NCBI RefSeq assembly: GCF_001746415.1
Contig: NZ_MEHJ01000002.1
Location: 1 to 64,000 of the forward strand
Length of the DNA: 64,000 nt
DNA from: Streptomyces agglomeratus
GTDB lineage: Bacteria > Actinomycetota > Actinomycetes > Streptomycetales > Streptomycetaceae
Direction of reading: 5' to 3'
Shown: positions 52,781-61,856 of the stretch, one piece after another
How the letters are laid out: every line of letters begins with the position of its first letter
Numbering within the stretch: position 1 is the first letter of the stretch
Program-made: the position numbers and the translations under genes
Notes under the pieces: model-generated
The model's database searches: none
What the model saw: only the letters and a program-made list of their open reading frames with translations
What the model was told of the DNA's origin: nothing

Positions 52781-53704
52781 TCACGAACAGTTCTTGCACA
52801 GGACTCCCGCATCGCGCCAATCGAACCCTCGCGGCCAGATGGTTTCCTTATCTGCCTGGGCTCCATGGAGGTATGCCGTAGAAAGATTGGCTCCAGAGAG
52901 GTTAGTTCCCACAAGCTTTGCTTTACAGAGATTCACCCTACTGAAATTCGCAGCTTCTTCACGGGAATCATTGACTCTGCTGACATCCGCTCCCGTTAGA
53001 TCTGCGCGATGGAGGTCGGTGATGAAGAAGTTGGTGTTCTGCAGCTTGGCCTCTCTCAGGTCGGCACGCGACAGATCAAGACGTGAAAGATCAAGCAGAG
53101 GGTCTGCTCGCTCGGATTCCTGACGTCCAATCACCGTGATGGCAGCCTGCAAGTCGGGTGCACGAGTGCCAAGTCGTGCTGGAAGGCCACAATCCCTGTT
53201 CCAATCAGAGTGCGCTGCTCGGCGGTGCAGAAATGCCACGAGGACCTCGGTAACTGCGAGCCGGTTGTCTTCACGGTGTTGGCTCGCGACCTGCTCCAGC
53301 CCGTACACCCCACCCGTTCGTGTTTCAGGGCGGCTACTTCCCAACTGATCGATGGCACGGGTGAACCGCTCACTCGCTTGTCCTTGCCGGGTCAGCGTTT
53401 GTGCATCGGCAGCCTGATCACCGTCTTCGCGGAGCTGTTCAAAAGCAAGAACAGCACCTGCCAAAACGGCCAAGCCACCAACCGCCTGCAGCGCTGTCGT
53501 ACGCAAGTCATTCTGCAATCGCAGGCGAGCGTCTGCCAGCTCGAAAGGATCCTTCTTGCTTAGCCCTTCTACTTCCCTCAGGTCTGTCAGCTCTTCGTGT
53601 CTCAGCCGTGGGGCAAGTCTCCGAGGGAACACCAAGCCCCAGAGGGCCAGCAAGATGATAACTGCGCCACACACGGCTAGAAACACAACAAGCCAACCCG
53701 GCAT
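52781..53704 (-). CDS. Membrane-anchored pentapeptide-repeat protein
   Basis: ATG 53704 with GGGAG seven bases upstream. 307 residues: TM helix about 5-28 (WLVVFLAVCGAVIILLALWG), second hydrophobic stretch about 75-95 (LQAVGGLAVLAGAVLAFEQL), a helical region with RQGQASERFTRAIDQLGSSR and GGVYGLEQVASQHREDN, then pentapeptide repeats from about 205 (LDLSRADLREAKLQNTNFFI, DLHRADLTGADVSRVN, NLCKAKLVGTNLSGANLSTA). This E-R-F-T-x-A-I-x-Q-L-G plus pentapeptide layout is common in actinobacteria; function unknown. Intact, with lower G+C than neighbours. Confidence 0.8.
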   Translation of the reverse strand: MPGWLVVFLAVCGAVIILLALWGLVFPRRLAPRLRHEELTDLREVEGLSKKDPFELADARLRLQNDLRTTALQAVGGLAVLAGAVLAFEQLREDGDQAADAQTLTRQGQASERFTRAIDQLGSSRPETRTGGVYGLEQVASQHREDNRLAVTEVLVAFLHRRAAHSDWNRDCGLPARLGTRAPDLQAAITVIGRQESERADPLLDLSRLDLSRADLREAKLQNTNFFITDLHRADLTGADVSRVNDSREEAANFSRVNLCKAKLVGTNLSGANLSTAYLHGAQADKETIWPRGFDWRDAGVLCKNCS

Positions 53705-53819
53705 GAAGACTCCCAAACTTGACCCTGGCCGTTGTCGCTCCAGAAGATAGCGACTTCGGGGCCGCAAATGTTGCTCCACCAGACCCTCCCGCGTGGTCTA
53801 TTGCATCGAGAAGCTGGGC
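53705..53819. other. Spacer between pentapeptide gene and helicase fragment
   Basis: Promoter region of the pentapeptide gene by position; no further feature. Confidence 0.3.
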
Positions 53820-54035
53820 CGCGGCTCCGGGGCGTTCGAGCGGGGCGTTGCGGCGCTGGCGCAGTACAAGAACCGCGCGAGCTCCCTGACCGCCCCCAGG
53901 AGCCACGTAGAGCACCTGGAAGACAGGACAGAGGTCAAGCTCGGGGTATTTCTGTCGAACACGAAATCCAGGCGCGCGAAGCTCACGGAGGACAAACTCC
54001 AGGCGCTGGCCGACCTCGGACTCCACTGGCCGTAG
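53820..54035 (+). pseudogene. Helicase-associated-domain protein, C-terminal fragment
   Basis: RGVAALAQYKNRASSLTAPR, SHVEHLEDRTEVKLGVFLSN and TKSRRAKLTEDKLQALADLG, then LHWP stop. The L-A-x-Y-x-x-R-x-x-S-x-x-x-P-R-x-H-V and L-G-x-x-L-S-N-x-K-x-R-R motifs are those of the helicase-associated repeat (PF03457) found at the end of large helicase-like proteins, including telomere-proximal ones in Streptomyces. Only the last repeat survives. Confidence 0.7.
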
Positions 54036-54217
54036 CGGCGCGGGAAGGAAGCCCGCGCCGGTGTGCCTGTGTGCGGATGGGTGGTCACCGAGTACCCCTG
54101 TTCCACGTGCCCCGGAAGGCGCCGACCCGCGGCCAGCGCCGGGCCGACCCTGGCGAGTCGCGCGGGTCCAGGGTGAGCCGACTCGGATACGCGGTGCGAA
54201 GTTCGTAGCATGGCAGT
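54036..54217. other. Spacer before the thioredoxin-like gene
   Basis: No recognisable gene; contains the promoter of the following gene by position. Confidence 0.3.
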
Positions 54218-54763
54218 ATGGCTGTCTTGTCACAGATGGTGCCCCTGGGTACGCCCGCGCCGGGCTTCGCGCTTCCCGATCTGGTCGGCCGGACTGTCCG
54301 CCGTCACGACTTTGCCACCACTCCTGGGCTGTTGGTCGCATTTTTGTGCAACCACTGCCCCTACGTGCGCCATGTCGAGGCCGGGCTCGGCAGGCTGCTC
54401 GCCCGGTACCCGAACCTGGCGGTGGTGGGCGTCTGCGCCAATGACGCCGACGCCTATCCGGACGACCGGCCCGAACGCCTGGCTGAGCAGGCCGGGCGGG
54501 CTGGCTGGACCTTCCCGTACCTGGTAGATGCCGACCAGAGCGTCGCCCGGGCTTACCAGGCCGCCTGCACGCCGGACTTCTTCCTCTACGACGCCCAGCG
54601 CCGGTTGGCCTACCGGGGAGCGATGGACGAGTCCACACCGGGAAGTGGCAAACCGGTCACCGGTGAACTACTGGACGCCGCGATCACTCACGTCCTGGCC
54701 GGTGAGCCGGTCCCTGAACCCCACCGACCGAGCATGGGCTGCTCCATCAAGTGGCGAGAGTGA
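54218..54763 (+). CDS. Thioredoxin-fold (AhpC/TSA-like) protein
   Basis: 181 residues from ATG 54218. APGFALPDLVGRTVRRHDFA is the AhpC/TSA entry, LLVAFLCNHCPYVRHVEAGL holds a C-x-x-C pair (Cys44, Cys47), and NLAVVGVCANDADAYPDDRP, FPYLVDADQSVARAYQAACT and PDFFLYDAQRRLAYRGAMDE (cis-Pro loop T-P-D) follow; a third Cys near the end (SMGCSIKW). The C-N-H-C-P-Y type is a well-defined cytoplasmic family related to peroxiredoxins. Probably reduces peroxide or disulfides. Intact. Confidence 0.85.
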   Translation: MAVLSQMVPLGTPAPGFALPDLVGRTVRRHDFATTPGLLVAFLCNHCPYVRHVEAGLGRLLARYPNLAVVGVCANDADAYPDDRPERLAEQAGRAGWTFPYLVDADQSVARAYQAACTPDFFLYDAQRRLAYRGAMDESTPGSGKPVTGELLDAAITHVLAGEPVPEPHRPSMGCSIKWRE

Positions 54764-55101
54764 TCACCGCTCTCTTCGAGGAGGGCAGGCCGAGCCGGCC
54801 ATCCGTGACAGGAAGAGACTCAAAGGTGGGTGGGCTTCACCTCTGCCCACACCGCCCATCTCATCGGCGCTCGTCCAGAGGGGGGTCTCAGGAGCGGACC
54901 AAGCGCCCGATGGTGTCCACCACGCTGTCAGCCGCATCCCTAGCCCGATGAGAGCGTATGGCAAGATCTTCCTCGCCCGAGGCGTAGTGAAGAGTGAACG
55001 TCGCCTCTGCCAACTCGGCGAGACCCTCTCTGTCAGCCTTGGGTGAGATGCCCCGTTCTGCGGGCTTAGCCTGAGAGGGCACGACAGGAGAACCGCCCCG
55101 T
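54764..55101 (-). other. Spacer with a possible small ORF (54888 to about 55046)
   Basis: A minus frame ADREGLAELAEATFTLHYAS, GEEDLAIRSHRARDAADSVV and DTIGRLVRS, stop 54888, has protein-like composition but no normal start codon near its beginning and less G/C bias. Uncertain. The rest is likely the left end of the IS3 element. Confidence 0.35.
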
Positions 55102-55485
55102 ATGCCAAGCACTGAGCCCGTCGGGTCCGACCCGGCACCGAGGCCGAAGCGTCGTACGTTCACCTCGGAGTACAAGCTTCGGATCGTCGCCGAGTATGAC
55201 GCCGCGCCCAGGAACGAGAAGGGCGCGGTCTTGCGCCGGGAACGGCTCTACCACTCGCACGTCAAGGAGTGGCGGGCTGCCCGGGATGCCGGGGCCCTGG
55301 AAAGCCTGGTCGACCGCCGGACCAGCCCGGCCCGCACGAGGAAGTCCGCTGCGGAGGTGGAGAACGAGAAGCTGCGCCAGCAGGTGGGGCGGCTGCAAAA
55401 GGACCTGGCCCGGAACAAAGCCGCACTCGAGGTGATGGGAAAAGCCTCTGCGCTCTTGGAAATGATCTCCGAGAGCGCGGACTGA
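55102..55485 (+). CDS. IS3-family transposase orfA
   Basis: 127 residues: MPSTEPVGSDPAPRPKRRTF, YKLRIVAEYDAAPRNEKGAV and RRERLYHSHVKEWRAARDAG (HTH), then VENEKLRQQVGRLQKDLARN, the leucine zipper. Slippery heptamer GGGAAAA at 55437-55443 lies in the correct phase (G GGA AAA) for a -1 shift into orfB, producing the fused transposase. Confidence 0.85.
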   Translation: MPSTEPVGSDPAPRPKRRTFTSEYKLRIVAEYDAAPRNEKGAVLRRERLYHSHVKEWRAARDAGALESLVDRRTSPARTRKSAAEVENEKLRQQVGRLQKDLARNKAALEVMGKASALLEMISESAD

Positions 55486-56512
55486 GGCACGCCGCCGACC
55501 CGGTCCTCGACACCGCGTTCACCGGCGTCGGGGACCGGCTGGGCATCACGGCCGCGTGCCGGCTGACCGGCCGCTCCAGGGCCACCCATTACCGTCGGCT
55601 CAAGCCCCCGGCACCCCGCGCAGCCCGCTCCCACGTCCAGGCACAGCCCTCGGCCCTGACGGACCAAGAACGTGCAGCGGTACTGGAGTTGATGAACAGT
55701 GCCGAGTACGCGGAGCTGCCGCCGGCGCAGATCTGGGCCCGTGAGCTGGATGCCGGCCGCTATCACTGCTCGGTCTCCACGATGTACCGGGTCCTGCGCG
55801 AGCACGGGCAGTCCGGCGAGCGGCGTCGTCAGGCCACCCACCCGGCCAGGGCGGTGCCCGAACTGGTGGCCATCGCCCCTTCGCAGGTCTTCACCTGGGA
55901 CATCACCAAGCTCGCCGGACCGGCCAAGGGCATCTGGTACCACGCCTACGTCGTCATCGACATCTTCAGCCGCTACATCGTCGGGCACACCGTGGAGCGT
56001 GCCGAATCAGCCGAGCGTGCCGAGGAGTTGATCCGCGAGACCATCGACCGCAACGGCATCGTGCCCGAGACCGTCCACGCCGACCGGGGCACCTCCATGA
56101 CGTCCAAGAAGGTCTCCCAGTTGCTGATCGACCTCGGTGTCACGCGCAGCCATTCCCGGCCGAAGGTCTCCAACGACAACCCCTACAGCGAGGCCCAGTT
56201 CAAGACCACCAAGTACATGTCCGACTACCCGAACGGTTCGATTCCCTGGCGCACGCACGCGAGTGGTTCGAGGCGTTCACGTCGTACTGCAACCATGAGC
56301 ACCGGCACTCGGGTATCGGCTGGCACACACCTGCGAGTGTCCACTTCGGCACCGCCGAAGAGGTCCGCGACCAGCGCGCCGTCACCCTCGCCGCGGCCTA
56401 CACCAGCCACCCCGAACGCTTCGGCCGCCGCCCCACACCACCCGAAATACCCCGGCAAGCGTGGATCAACGACCCCGCCAAACGCAGGGAACCTACACCA
56501 CAGATCTCATAG
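55443..56512 (+). pseudogene. IS3-family transposase orfB, read by -1 frameshift; one indel
   Basis: From the slip site: SLCALGNDLRERGLRHAADP, GDRLGITAACRLTGRSRATH and the rve core VFTWDITKLAGPAKGIWYHA (Asp), ETVHADRGTSMTSKKVSQLL (Asp) and VSNDNPYSEAQFKTTKYMSD (Glu). Near 56232 one C is missing from a C-run; the next frame gives RFDSLAHAREWFEAFTSYCN, HEHRHSGIGWHTPASVHFGT and the end at TAG 56510-56512. All DDE residues precede the lesion. Confidence 0.8.
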
Positions 56513-56619
56513 CATCACAAACGTCTCACTGGACTTGAAATCTTCCGGGGCGCCGATCAATGGTGCCCCAGACATCACAGATGTTCCGGTTTGCCAGCGG
56601 CCGGTCCTAGCATGGGCCC

Positions 56620-57520
56620 ATGCCCGAGCGCCGCTGCGATCCGTCCGGCCCGTACGATCTGCGCCTGACTCTCTCGGTGCTGCAGCGCGGCGGCCGCGAC
56701 CCTGCCTTCCGCTGGGCCGACGGCGCGTTGTGGCGCGTCTTCCGCACACCGCAGGGGACGGTGTGCCTGCGGATTGGCCGGTCGGGCGGTGAGGTGGTGG
56801 GAGAGGCGTGGGGGCCGGGCGCCGGCTGGGCGCTGGAGATGTGCCCACGCTGCTGGGGGCGAAGGACGATCCCGGGCTCTTCGTTCCTCGTCATCGCGTC
56901 GTCGCCCGAGCCGCGCACGGTCATCCTGGATTGCGGTTGGCACGGACCGGGCTGGTGATTGAGACGCTGGTCGCCAGTGTGCTGGAGCAGAAGGTTCCAC
57001 TCGGGAGGCGTTCGCGGCCTGGCGCCGGCTGCTGCTCCGCTACGGCGAGATTCCGCCCGGCCCGCACCGGACGGCATGCGCGTCCCACCCACACCGAAGG
57101 AGTGGGCGAGGATCCCCTCCTGGGAGTGGCATCGGGCGTGCGTAGGAAGACAAACGCGCGTCGGCAATCGTGCGGACCTGCCGCTGCGCATCACGGCTGG
57201 AAGAGGCCGCCGGCATGGACCTGCCCGACGCCATGCGGCGCATTCAGTTGGTGCCCGGGATCGGACCGTGGACCGCCGCAGAGGTGCTACAGCGCTCCAA
57301 CGGCGCACCTGACGCCCTCACCCTTGGCGACCTGCACCTGCCCGGACACGTCGGTTACGCCCTCACCGGCCGCCGCGGCCTGGGCGACGCAGACATGCTG
57401 GAACTTCTGGCGCCCTATGCCGGGCAACGCCATCGGGCCGCCCGACTCATCATGCTCAGCGGAGGCATTCCCTCCCGGCGCGAACCCCGAGCGCCCCTTG
57501 GACACATCGCGCGCCTGTGA
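56620..57520 (+). pseudogene. DNA-3-methyladenine glycosylase (HhH-GPD family), multiply frameshifted
   Basis: ATG 56620: GPYDLRLTLSVLQRGGRDPA and TVCLRIGRSGGEVVGEAWGP; then after a shift (about 56855) LLGAKDDPGLFVPRHRVVAR and RTGLVIETLVASVLEQKV; after another (about 57000) GMRVPPTPKEWARIPSWEWH; after a third (about 57165) LEEAAGMDLPDAMRRIQLVP, GIGPWTAAEVLQRSNG and LGDLHLPGHVGYALTGR. V-P-G-I-G-P-W-T-A is the helix-hairpin-helix and G-D-x-H-L the catalytic-Asp region of AlkA-like enzymes. Three indels make it inactive. Confidence 0.8.
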
Positions 57521-57626
57521 AAGGCACCCGGCTCCATGAGCGTGCAGCTGCGTGTTCATGGTTAGAGCGGGGGTCGGCAGACAGGGTGACGGCGGCCCCG
57601 GTTTGGTCGTGGCGAGGGGTGCGCGC
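57521..57626. other. Spacer between glycosylase remnant and minus-strand fragment
   Basis: No recognisable feature. Confidence 0.3.
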
Positions 57627-57780
57627 TCAGGCGCAGGTGCCATGCGCGTCTGTGAGGACCATGGTGTTTCGGGTGAGGCTGAGTGCTTGGAGGGGCAGCG
57701 GGGTTTCTTCGACCAGTCGGCAGCCCCGTAGCCCGACGCCAGGTTCGGAGTGGCGAAGCAGCTGGGGTTCTCGTCCGTGG
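57627..57780 (-). pseudogene. C-terminal fragment of an unrecognised protein
   Basis: Minus frame QLLRHSEPGVGLRGCRLVEE, TPLPLQALSLTRNTMVLTDA and HGTCA, stop 57627-57629. It reads as a genuine C-terminus but has no start in frame with coding character beyond 57780. No family assigned. Confidence 0.4.
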
Positions 57781-57894
57781 TGACGCCGTCGGCGGCGAAC
57801 GCAGGCCCGCGAACAGGACGGGCAGCCTGTCCCGCTGGGGGAAGGTAGTCATGGCTTTGAATTGCGCGGCCGTGCCCTCGGCCGGAAGCTCGGT
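57781..57894. other. Spacer left of a large inverted repeat
   Basis: No recognisable feature. Confidence 0.3.
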
Positions 57895-57952
57895 GTGGCG
57901 TCGATCTCCGACCGGCGTGACGTAGCTCCTGCCGGTCGGAGATCGACGCCAC
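57895..57952. repeat. Perfect 22-bp inverted repeat, 14-base spacer
   Basis: Arms 57895-57916 and 57931-57952 are exactly complementary (inner part GATCTCCGACCGGC/GCCGGTCGGAGATC). It lies 106 bases upstream of the pyruvate carboxylase ATG and no gene overlaps it. Possible terminator for upstream transcription or an operator for the carboxylase. Confidence 0.85.
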
Positions 57953-58057
57953 CGCTACTGATCGGTACCGTCCACGGGAACAGCGGATGCCGATCCCGGT
58001 ACACGGGATGACATCGCCACCTTGAGGCCGCCCGCCCGCACACGACAGGGGACATTG

Positions 58058-61000
58058 ATGTTCCGCAAGGTATTGGTCGCCAACCGGGGCGAGATCGCGA
58101 TCCGCGCCTTCCGCGCGGCGTTCGAGCTCGGCATCTCCACCGTGGCCGTTTTCCCCTACGAGGACCGCAACTCGCTCCACCGGGCCAAAGCCGACGAGGC
58201 CTACCAGATCGGCGAAAAGGGCCACCCGGTGCGGGCCTATCTCTCGGTCGAAGAGGTGATCAAGGCCGCGCGCAAGGCTGGTGCCGACGCCATCTACCCC
58301 GGATACGGCTTCCTGTCGGAGAACCCCGACCTGGCCGCCGCGTGCGCCGAGGCCGGGATCACCTTTGTCGGCCCTCCGGCTTCCGTACTGCATCTCACCG
58401 GGAACAAGTCCCGCGCGGTGGCGGCCGCCCGCGAGGCCGGGGTTCCCGTACTGAAGTCGTCGGAGCCGTCCACGGACGTGGAGACGCTGATCGGCGCGGC
58501 CGACTCCATCGGGTTCCCGGTGTTCGTCAAGGCGGTCGCCGGCGGCGGCGGGCGGGGAATGCGGCGCGTCGCCGAGCCCGGCGAGCTGCGGGAGGCGATC
58601 GACGCGGCGATGCGTGAGGCGGAGTCGGCGTTCGGCGACGCCACCGTCTTCCTGGAGCAGGCCGTCATCAACCCCCGCCACATCGAAGTGCAGATCCTCG
58701 CCGACGCCAACGGGAATGTCGTGCACCTGTACGAGCGTGACTGTTCGGTGCAGCGCCGCCATCAGAAGGTCATCGAGATCGCGCCCGCGCCGAATCTCGA
58801 CCCGGAGCTGCGCGCGCGTATCTGCGCCGACGCCGTCGCGTTCGCCAAGCACATCGGATACGTCAACGCGGGGACCGTGGAGTTCCTGGTCGACGAGCGC
58901 GGCAACCACGTCTTCATCGAGATGAACCCGCGTATCCAGGTGGAGCACACGGTCACCGAGCAGGTCACCGGACGGGACCTGGTGATCGGGCAGCTGCGGA
59001 TCGCCGCGGGAAAGACACTTCCGGAACTGCGCCTGACGCAGGACGACATCGTCCTCACGGGCACGGCCCTGCAGTGCCGTATCACCACTGAGGATCCCGC
59101 CAACGGTTTCCGTCCCGACACCGGCACCATCTCCGCGTACCGTTCCCCGGGCGGCCCCGGTGTACGGCTCGACGGCGGCACCGTCCACACCGGCGCCGAG
59201 GTGTCTGCCCACTTCGACTCGATGCTGGTCAAGCTGACCTGCCACGGCCACGACTTCGACAACGCGGCCCGTCGCGCACGGCGTGCGATCGCGGAGTTCC
59301 GTATCCGCGGAGTCGCCACCAACCTGCCCTTCCTGGGCGCCGTGCTCGACCACCCCGGCTTCCGCGAAGGCCGTATCACGACGAGCTTTATCGCCGAGCA
59401 TCCGGAGCTGATCCGGGCGCGCCCCTCGGCCGACCGCGGAAGTCGCATGCTCACGTATCTGGCCGAGACGACAGTCAACCGTCCTCACGGCCCGCGTCCC
59501 CAGGTGATCGACCCGGCCGCCAAGCTCCCTCCCGCCTCACTGGGCAGCGCATCCGCCGAAGGCTCCCGGCAGCGCCTCGCGGCGCTCGGCCCGGAGGCGT
59601 TCGCAGCGGAGCTGCGTGCGCAGCGGGCCGTCGCGGTGACGGACACGACCTTCCGCGACGCGCATCAGTCCCTGCTCGCCACCCGGGTGAGGACGCGCGA
59701 CCTGCTGGCCGTCGCCCCGCATGTCGCTCGCACGGCACCGGAGCTGCTGAGCCTGGAGTGCTGGGGCGGTGCCACCTACGACGTGGCCCTGCGATTCCTC
59801 GCCGAGGACCCGTGGGAGCGGCTCGCGGCCCTGCGGGAGGCGGTGCCCAACATCTGTACGCAGATGCTGCTGCGTGGGCGCAACACCGTCGGCTACACGC
59901 CTTACCCCGTCGAGGTGACCGAGGCCTTCGTCGCCGAGGCAGCGGCGACCGGCATGGACATCTTCCGGATCTTCGATGCGCTCAACGACGTCTCGCAGAT
60001 GCGTCCCGCCATCGATGCCGTCCGGTCCACCGGCACCGCGCTGGCCGAGGTCGCCCTGTGCTACACCGCGGACCTGTCGAACCCGGCCGAACAGTTGTAC
60101 ACGCTCGACTACTACCTGCGCCTCGCGGAGCAGATCGTCGAGGCCGGCGCGCACGTACTGGCCATCAAGGACATGGCCGGCCTGCTGCGGCCGCCCGCTG
60201 CCCGCACCCTGGTGACCGCACTGCGCGAGCGCTTCGACCTTCCGGTCCATCTGCACACCCATGACACGGCGGGCGGACAGCTCGCGACGCTGATCGCCGC
60301 GATCGACGCGGGCGTCGACGCCGTCGACGCCGCCGTCGCCTCGATGGCGGGCACCACCAGCCAGCCTTCCTTGTCGGCGCTCGTGGCGGCTACCGACCAC
60401 ACCGAGCGCGCGACCGGGCTCTCGCTCGACGCGGTCGGGGGACTCGAGCCGTACTGGGAGGCCATGCGCAAGGTCTACGCGCCCTTCGAGTCGGGGCTCG
60501 CCTCGCCGACCGGGCGCGTCTACCACCACGAGATCCCCGGCGGACAGTTGTCGAACCTGCGTCAGCAGGCCATCGCGCTCGGCCTCGGCGACCGCTTCGA
60601 ACTGATCGAGGACTGCTACGCCGCCGCCGACCGGATGCTGGGCCGGCTGGTCAAGGTGACCCCCTCCTCCAAGGTGGTGGGAGACCTCGCCCTGCACCTG
60701 GTCGGAGCCGGCGTACAGGCGGCCGACTTCGAGTCCGACCCCGGCAAGTTCGACGTTCCGGACTCGGTGATCGGATTCCTGCGCGGCGAACTGGGCGACC
60801 CGCCCGGCGGCTGGCCCGAGCCGTTCCGTACCCGCGCACTGAAGGGCCGCCCTGCGCAGGCCGAGACCCCGACTTTGTCGGACGAGGACCGCGAGGGACT
60901 GGGCCGGGAGCGGCGGGCGACGCTGAACCGGTTGCTGTTCCCCGGCCCGACCAGGGAGTTCGAAGCCCACCGCGAGGCCTATGGCGATACGTCAGTTCTG

Positions 61001-61435
61001 CCCACGCAGGACTTCTTCTACGGTCTGGAGCCGGACACCGAGCACACGGTCACGCTCGGGGCCGGTGTCACGCTTCTGATCGAGCTGGAGGCGATCTCCG
61101 AGGCCGACGAGCGGGGCTTCCGTACGGTGCTGGCCACGCTCAACGGCCAGTTGCGCCCGGTGTCGGTGCGGGACAAGTCCGTCGCCACCGAGGTCAAGGC
61201 CGCTGAAAAGGCCGACCGCGGCAACGACCGGCATGTCCCCGCGCCGTTCGCCGGTGTCGTGACGCTCCAGGTGGAGGAGGGCTCTACGGTGTCGGCGGGT
61301 CAGACGGTGGCCACCATCGAGGCGATGAAGATGGAGGCTTCCATCACTGCCCAGTGCGCGGGCACGGTCGCGCGATTGGCGATTGGAAAGATCCAGCAGG
61401 TCGAGGCGGGCGATCTGCTCATCGAGATCGGCTGA
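58058..61435 (+). CDS. pyc: Pyruvate carboxylase
   Basis: ATG 58058 (GGGG six bases upstream); 1125 residues, full length. Biotin carboxylase about 1-450: MFRKVLVANRGEIAIRAFRA, IYPGYGFLSENPDLAAACAE, AVAGGGGRGMRRVAEPGELR (ATP-grasp), FIEMNPRIQVEHTVTEQVTG. Carboxyltransferase about 520-820: VTDTTFRDAHQSLLATRVRT (metal Asp), FRIFDALNDVSQMRPAID, LAIKDMAGLLRPPAARTL (Lys to be carbamylated), HLHTHDTAGGQLATLIAA (metal His). Biotinyl domain at the end, IEAMKMEASI with Lys1091 biotinylated. It makes oxaloacetate from pyruvate, ATP and bicarbonate in the cytoplasm. No lesion; an intact housekeeping-type gene in a decayed region. Confidence 0.97.
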   Translation: MFRKVLVANRGEIAIRAFRAAFELGISTVAVFPYEDRNSLHRAKADEAYQIGEKGHPVRAYLSVEEVIKAARKAGADAIYPGYGFLSENPDLAAACAEAGITFVGPPASVLHLTGNKSRAVAAAREAGVPVLKSSEPSTDVETLIGAADSIGFPVFVKAVAGGGGRGMRRVAEPGELREAIDAAMREAESAFGDATVFLEQAVINPRHIEVQILADANGNVVHLYERDCSVQRRHQKVIEIAPAPNLDPELRARICADAVAFAKHIGYVNAGTVEFLVDERGNHVFIEMNPRIQVEHTVTEQVTGRDLVIGQLRIAAGKTLPELRLTQDDIVLTGTALQCRITTEDPANGFRPDTGTISAYRSPGGPGVRLDGGTVHTGAEVSAHFDSMLVKLTCHGHDFDNAARRARRAIAEFRIRGVATNLPFLGAVLDHPGFREGRITTSFIAEHPELIRARPSADRGSRMLTYLAETTVNRPHGPRPQVIDPAAKLPPASLGSASAEGSRQRLAALGPEAFAAELRAQRAVAVTDTTFRDAHQSLLATRVRTRDLLAVAPHVARTAPELLSLECWGGATYDVALRFLAEDPWERLAALREAVPNICTQMLLRGRNTVGYTPYPVEVTEAFVAEAAATGMDIFRIFDALNDVSQMRPAIDAVRSTGTALAEVALCYTADLSNPAEQLYTLDYYLRLAEQIVEAGAHVLAIKDMAGLLRPPAARTLVTALRERFDLPVHLHTHDTAGGQLATLIAAIDAGVDAVDAAVASMAGTTSQPSLSALVAATDHTERATGLSLDAVGGLEPYWEAMRKVYAPFESGLASPTGRVYHHEIPGGQLSNLRQQAIALGLGDRFELIEDCYAAADRMLGRLVKVTPSSKVVGDLALHLVGAGVQAADFESDPGKFDVPDSVIGFLRGELGDPPGGWPEPFRTRALKGRPAQAETPTLSDEDREGLGRERRATLNRLLFPGPTREFEAHREAYGDTSVLPTQDFFYGLEPDTEHTVTLGAGVTLLIELEAISEADERGFRTVLATLNGQLRPVSVRDKSVATEVKAAEKADRGNDRHVPAPFAGVVTLQVEEGSTVSAGQTVATIEAMKMEASITAQCAGTVARLAIGKIQQVEAGDLLIEIG

Positions 61436-61452
61436 CGTCCGCTCGCGCGGGT

Positions 61453-61498
61453 GTACGCGGCCGGCCCGGGTGAGTCCCTGGGCCGGCCGCCCGCGTAC
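61453..61498 (+). terminator. Hairpin terminator after pyruvate carboxylase
   Basis: GTACGC-GGCCGGCCC and GGGCCGGCC-GCCC-GCGTAC form a long stem with one bulge, 18 bases beyond the stop. Confidence 0.75.
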
Positions 61499-61856
61499 AG
61501 CAGTTGGCCGGCCGTCCGCCCCCCATCGCTGCGCCTCGGGTGCCAATGCTGACCTTTTGTTGACCCCTGAATGTTCGAAATGTCCCTGACCGGCACGGAC
61601 ACGCGAAGGTCGCGCTACGCGTGCGTTGACCTGGCGCTATGGGCACTGGCCTCGTTCTCGAGAGGTGTGGGTGTCGGGGCCCTTTGCCCGTCGTGTGGAA
61701 CCGCCGGGCATCACGCGAGATCCAGCACCCCGCCCATGTGCAAAATTCGTTTGGCGCACCGGCGCCCGCTCATCCACTTCCGACCTGACCGCCCGGGTAC
61801 GGCCGCGACGCGGTTCTTCGGCGGGCCGGCCCGACAGCCCGTCAGGGTAACCCCGG
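61499..61856. other. Spacer without recognisable genes
   Basis: Contains an A+T-richer patch near 61550-61580 (possible promoter). Frames on both strands lack support. Confidence 0.45.

Noticed and set aside
57287..60970. Very long minus-strand ORFs of 733 and 477 codons
   Set aside because: They are antisense to the complete pyruvate carboxylase and arise from high G+C codon bias; no family resemblance.
59537..60970. Regulator or membrane gene opposite the carboxyltransferase
   Set aside because: Shadow frame only; the plus strand encodes the conserved carboxyltransferase domain.
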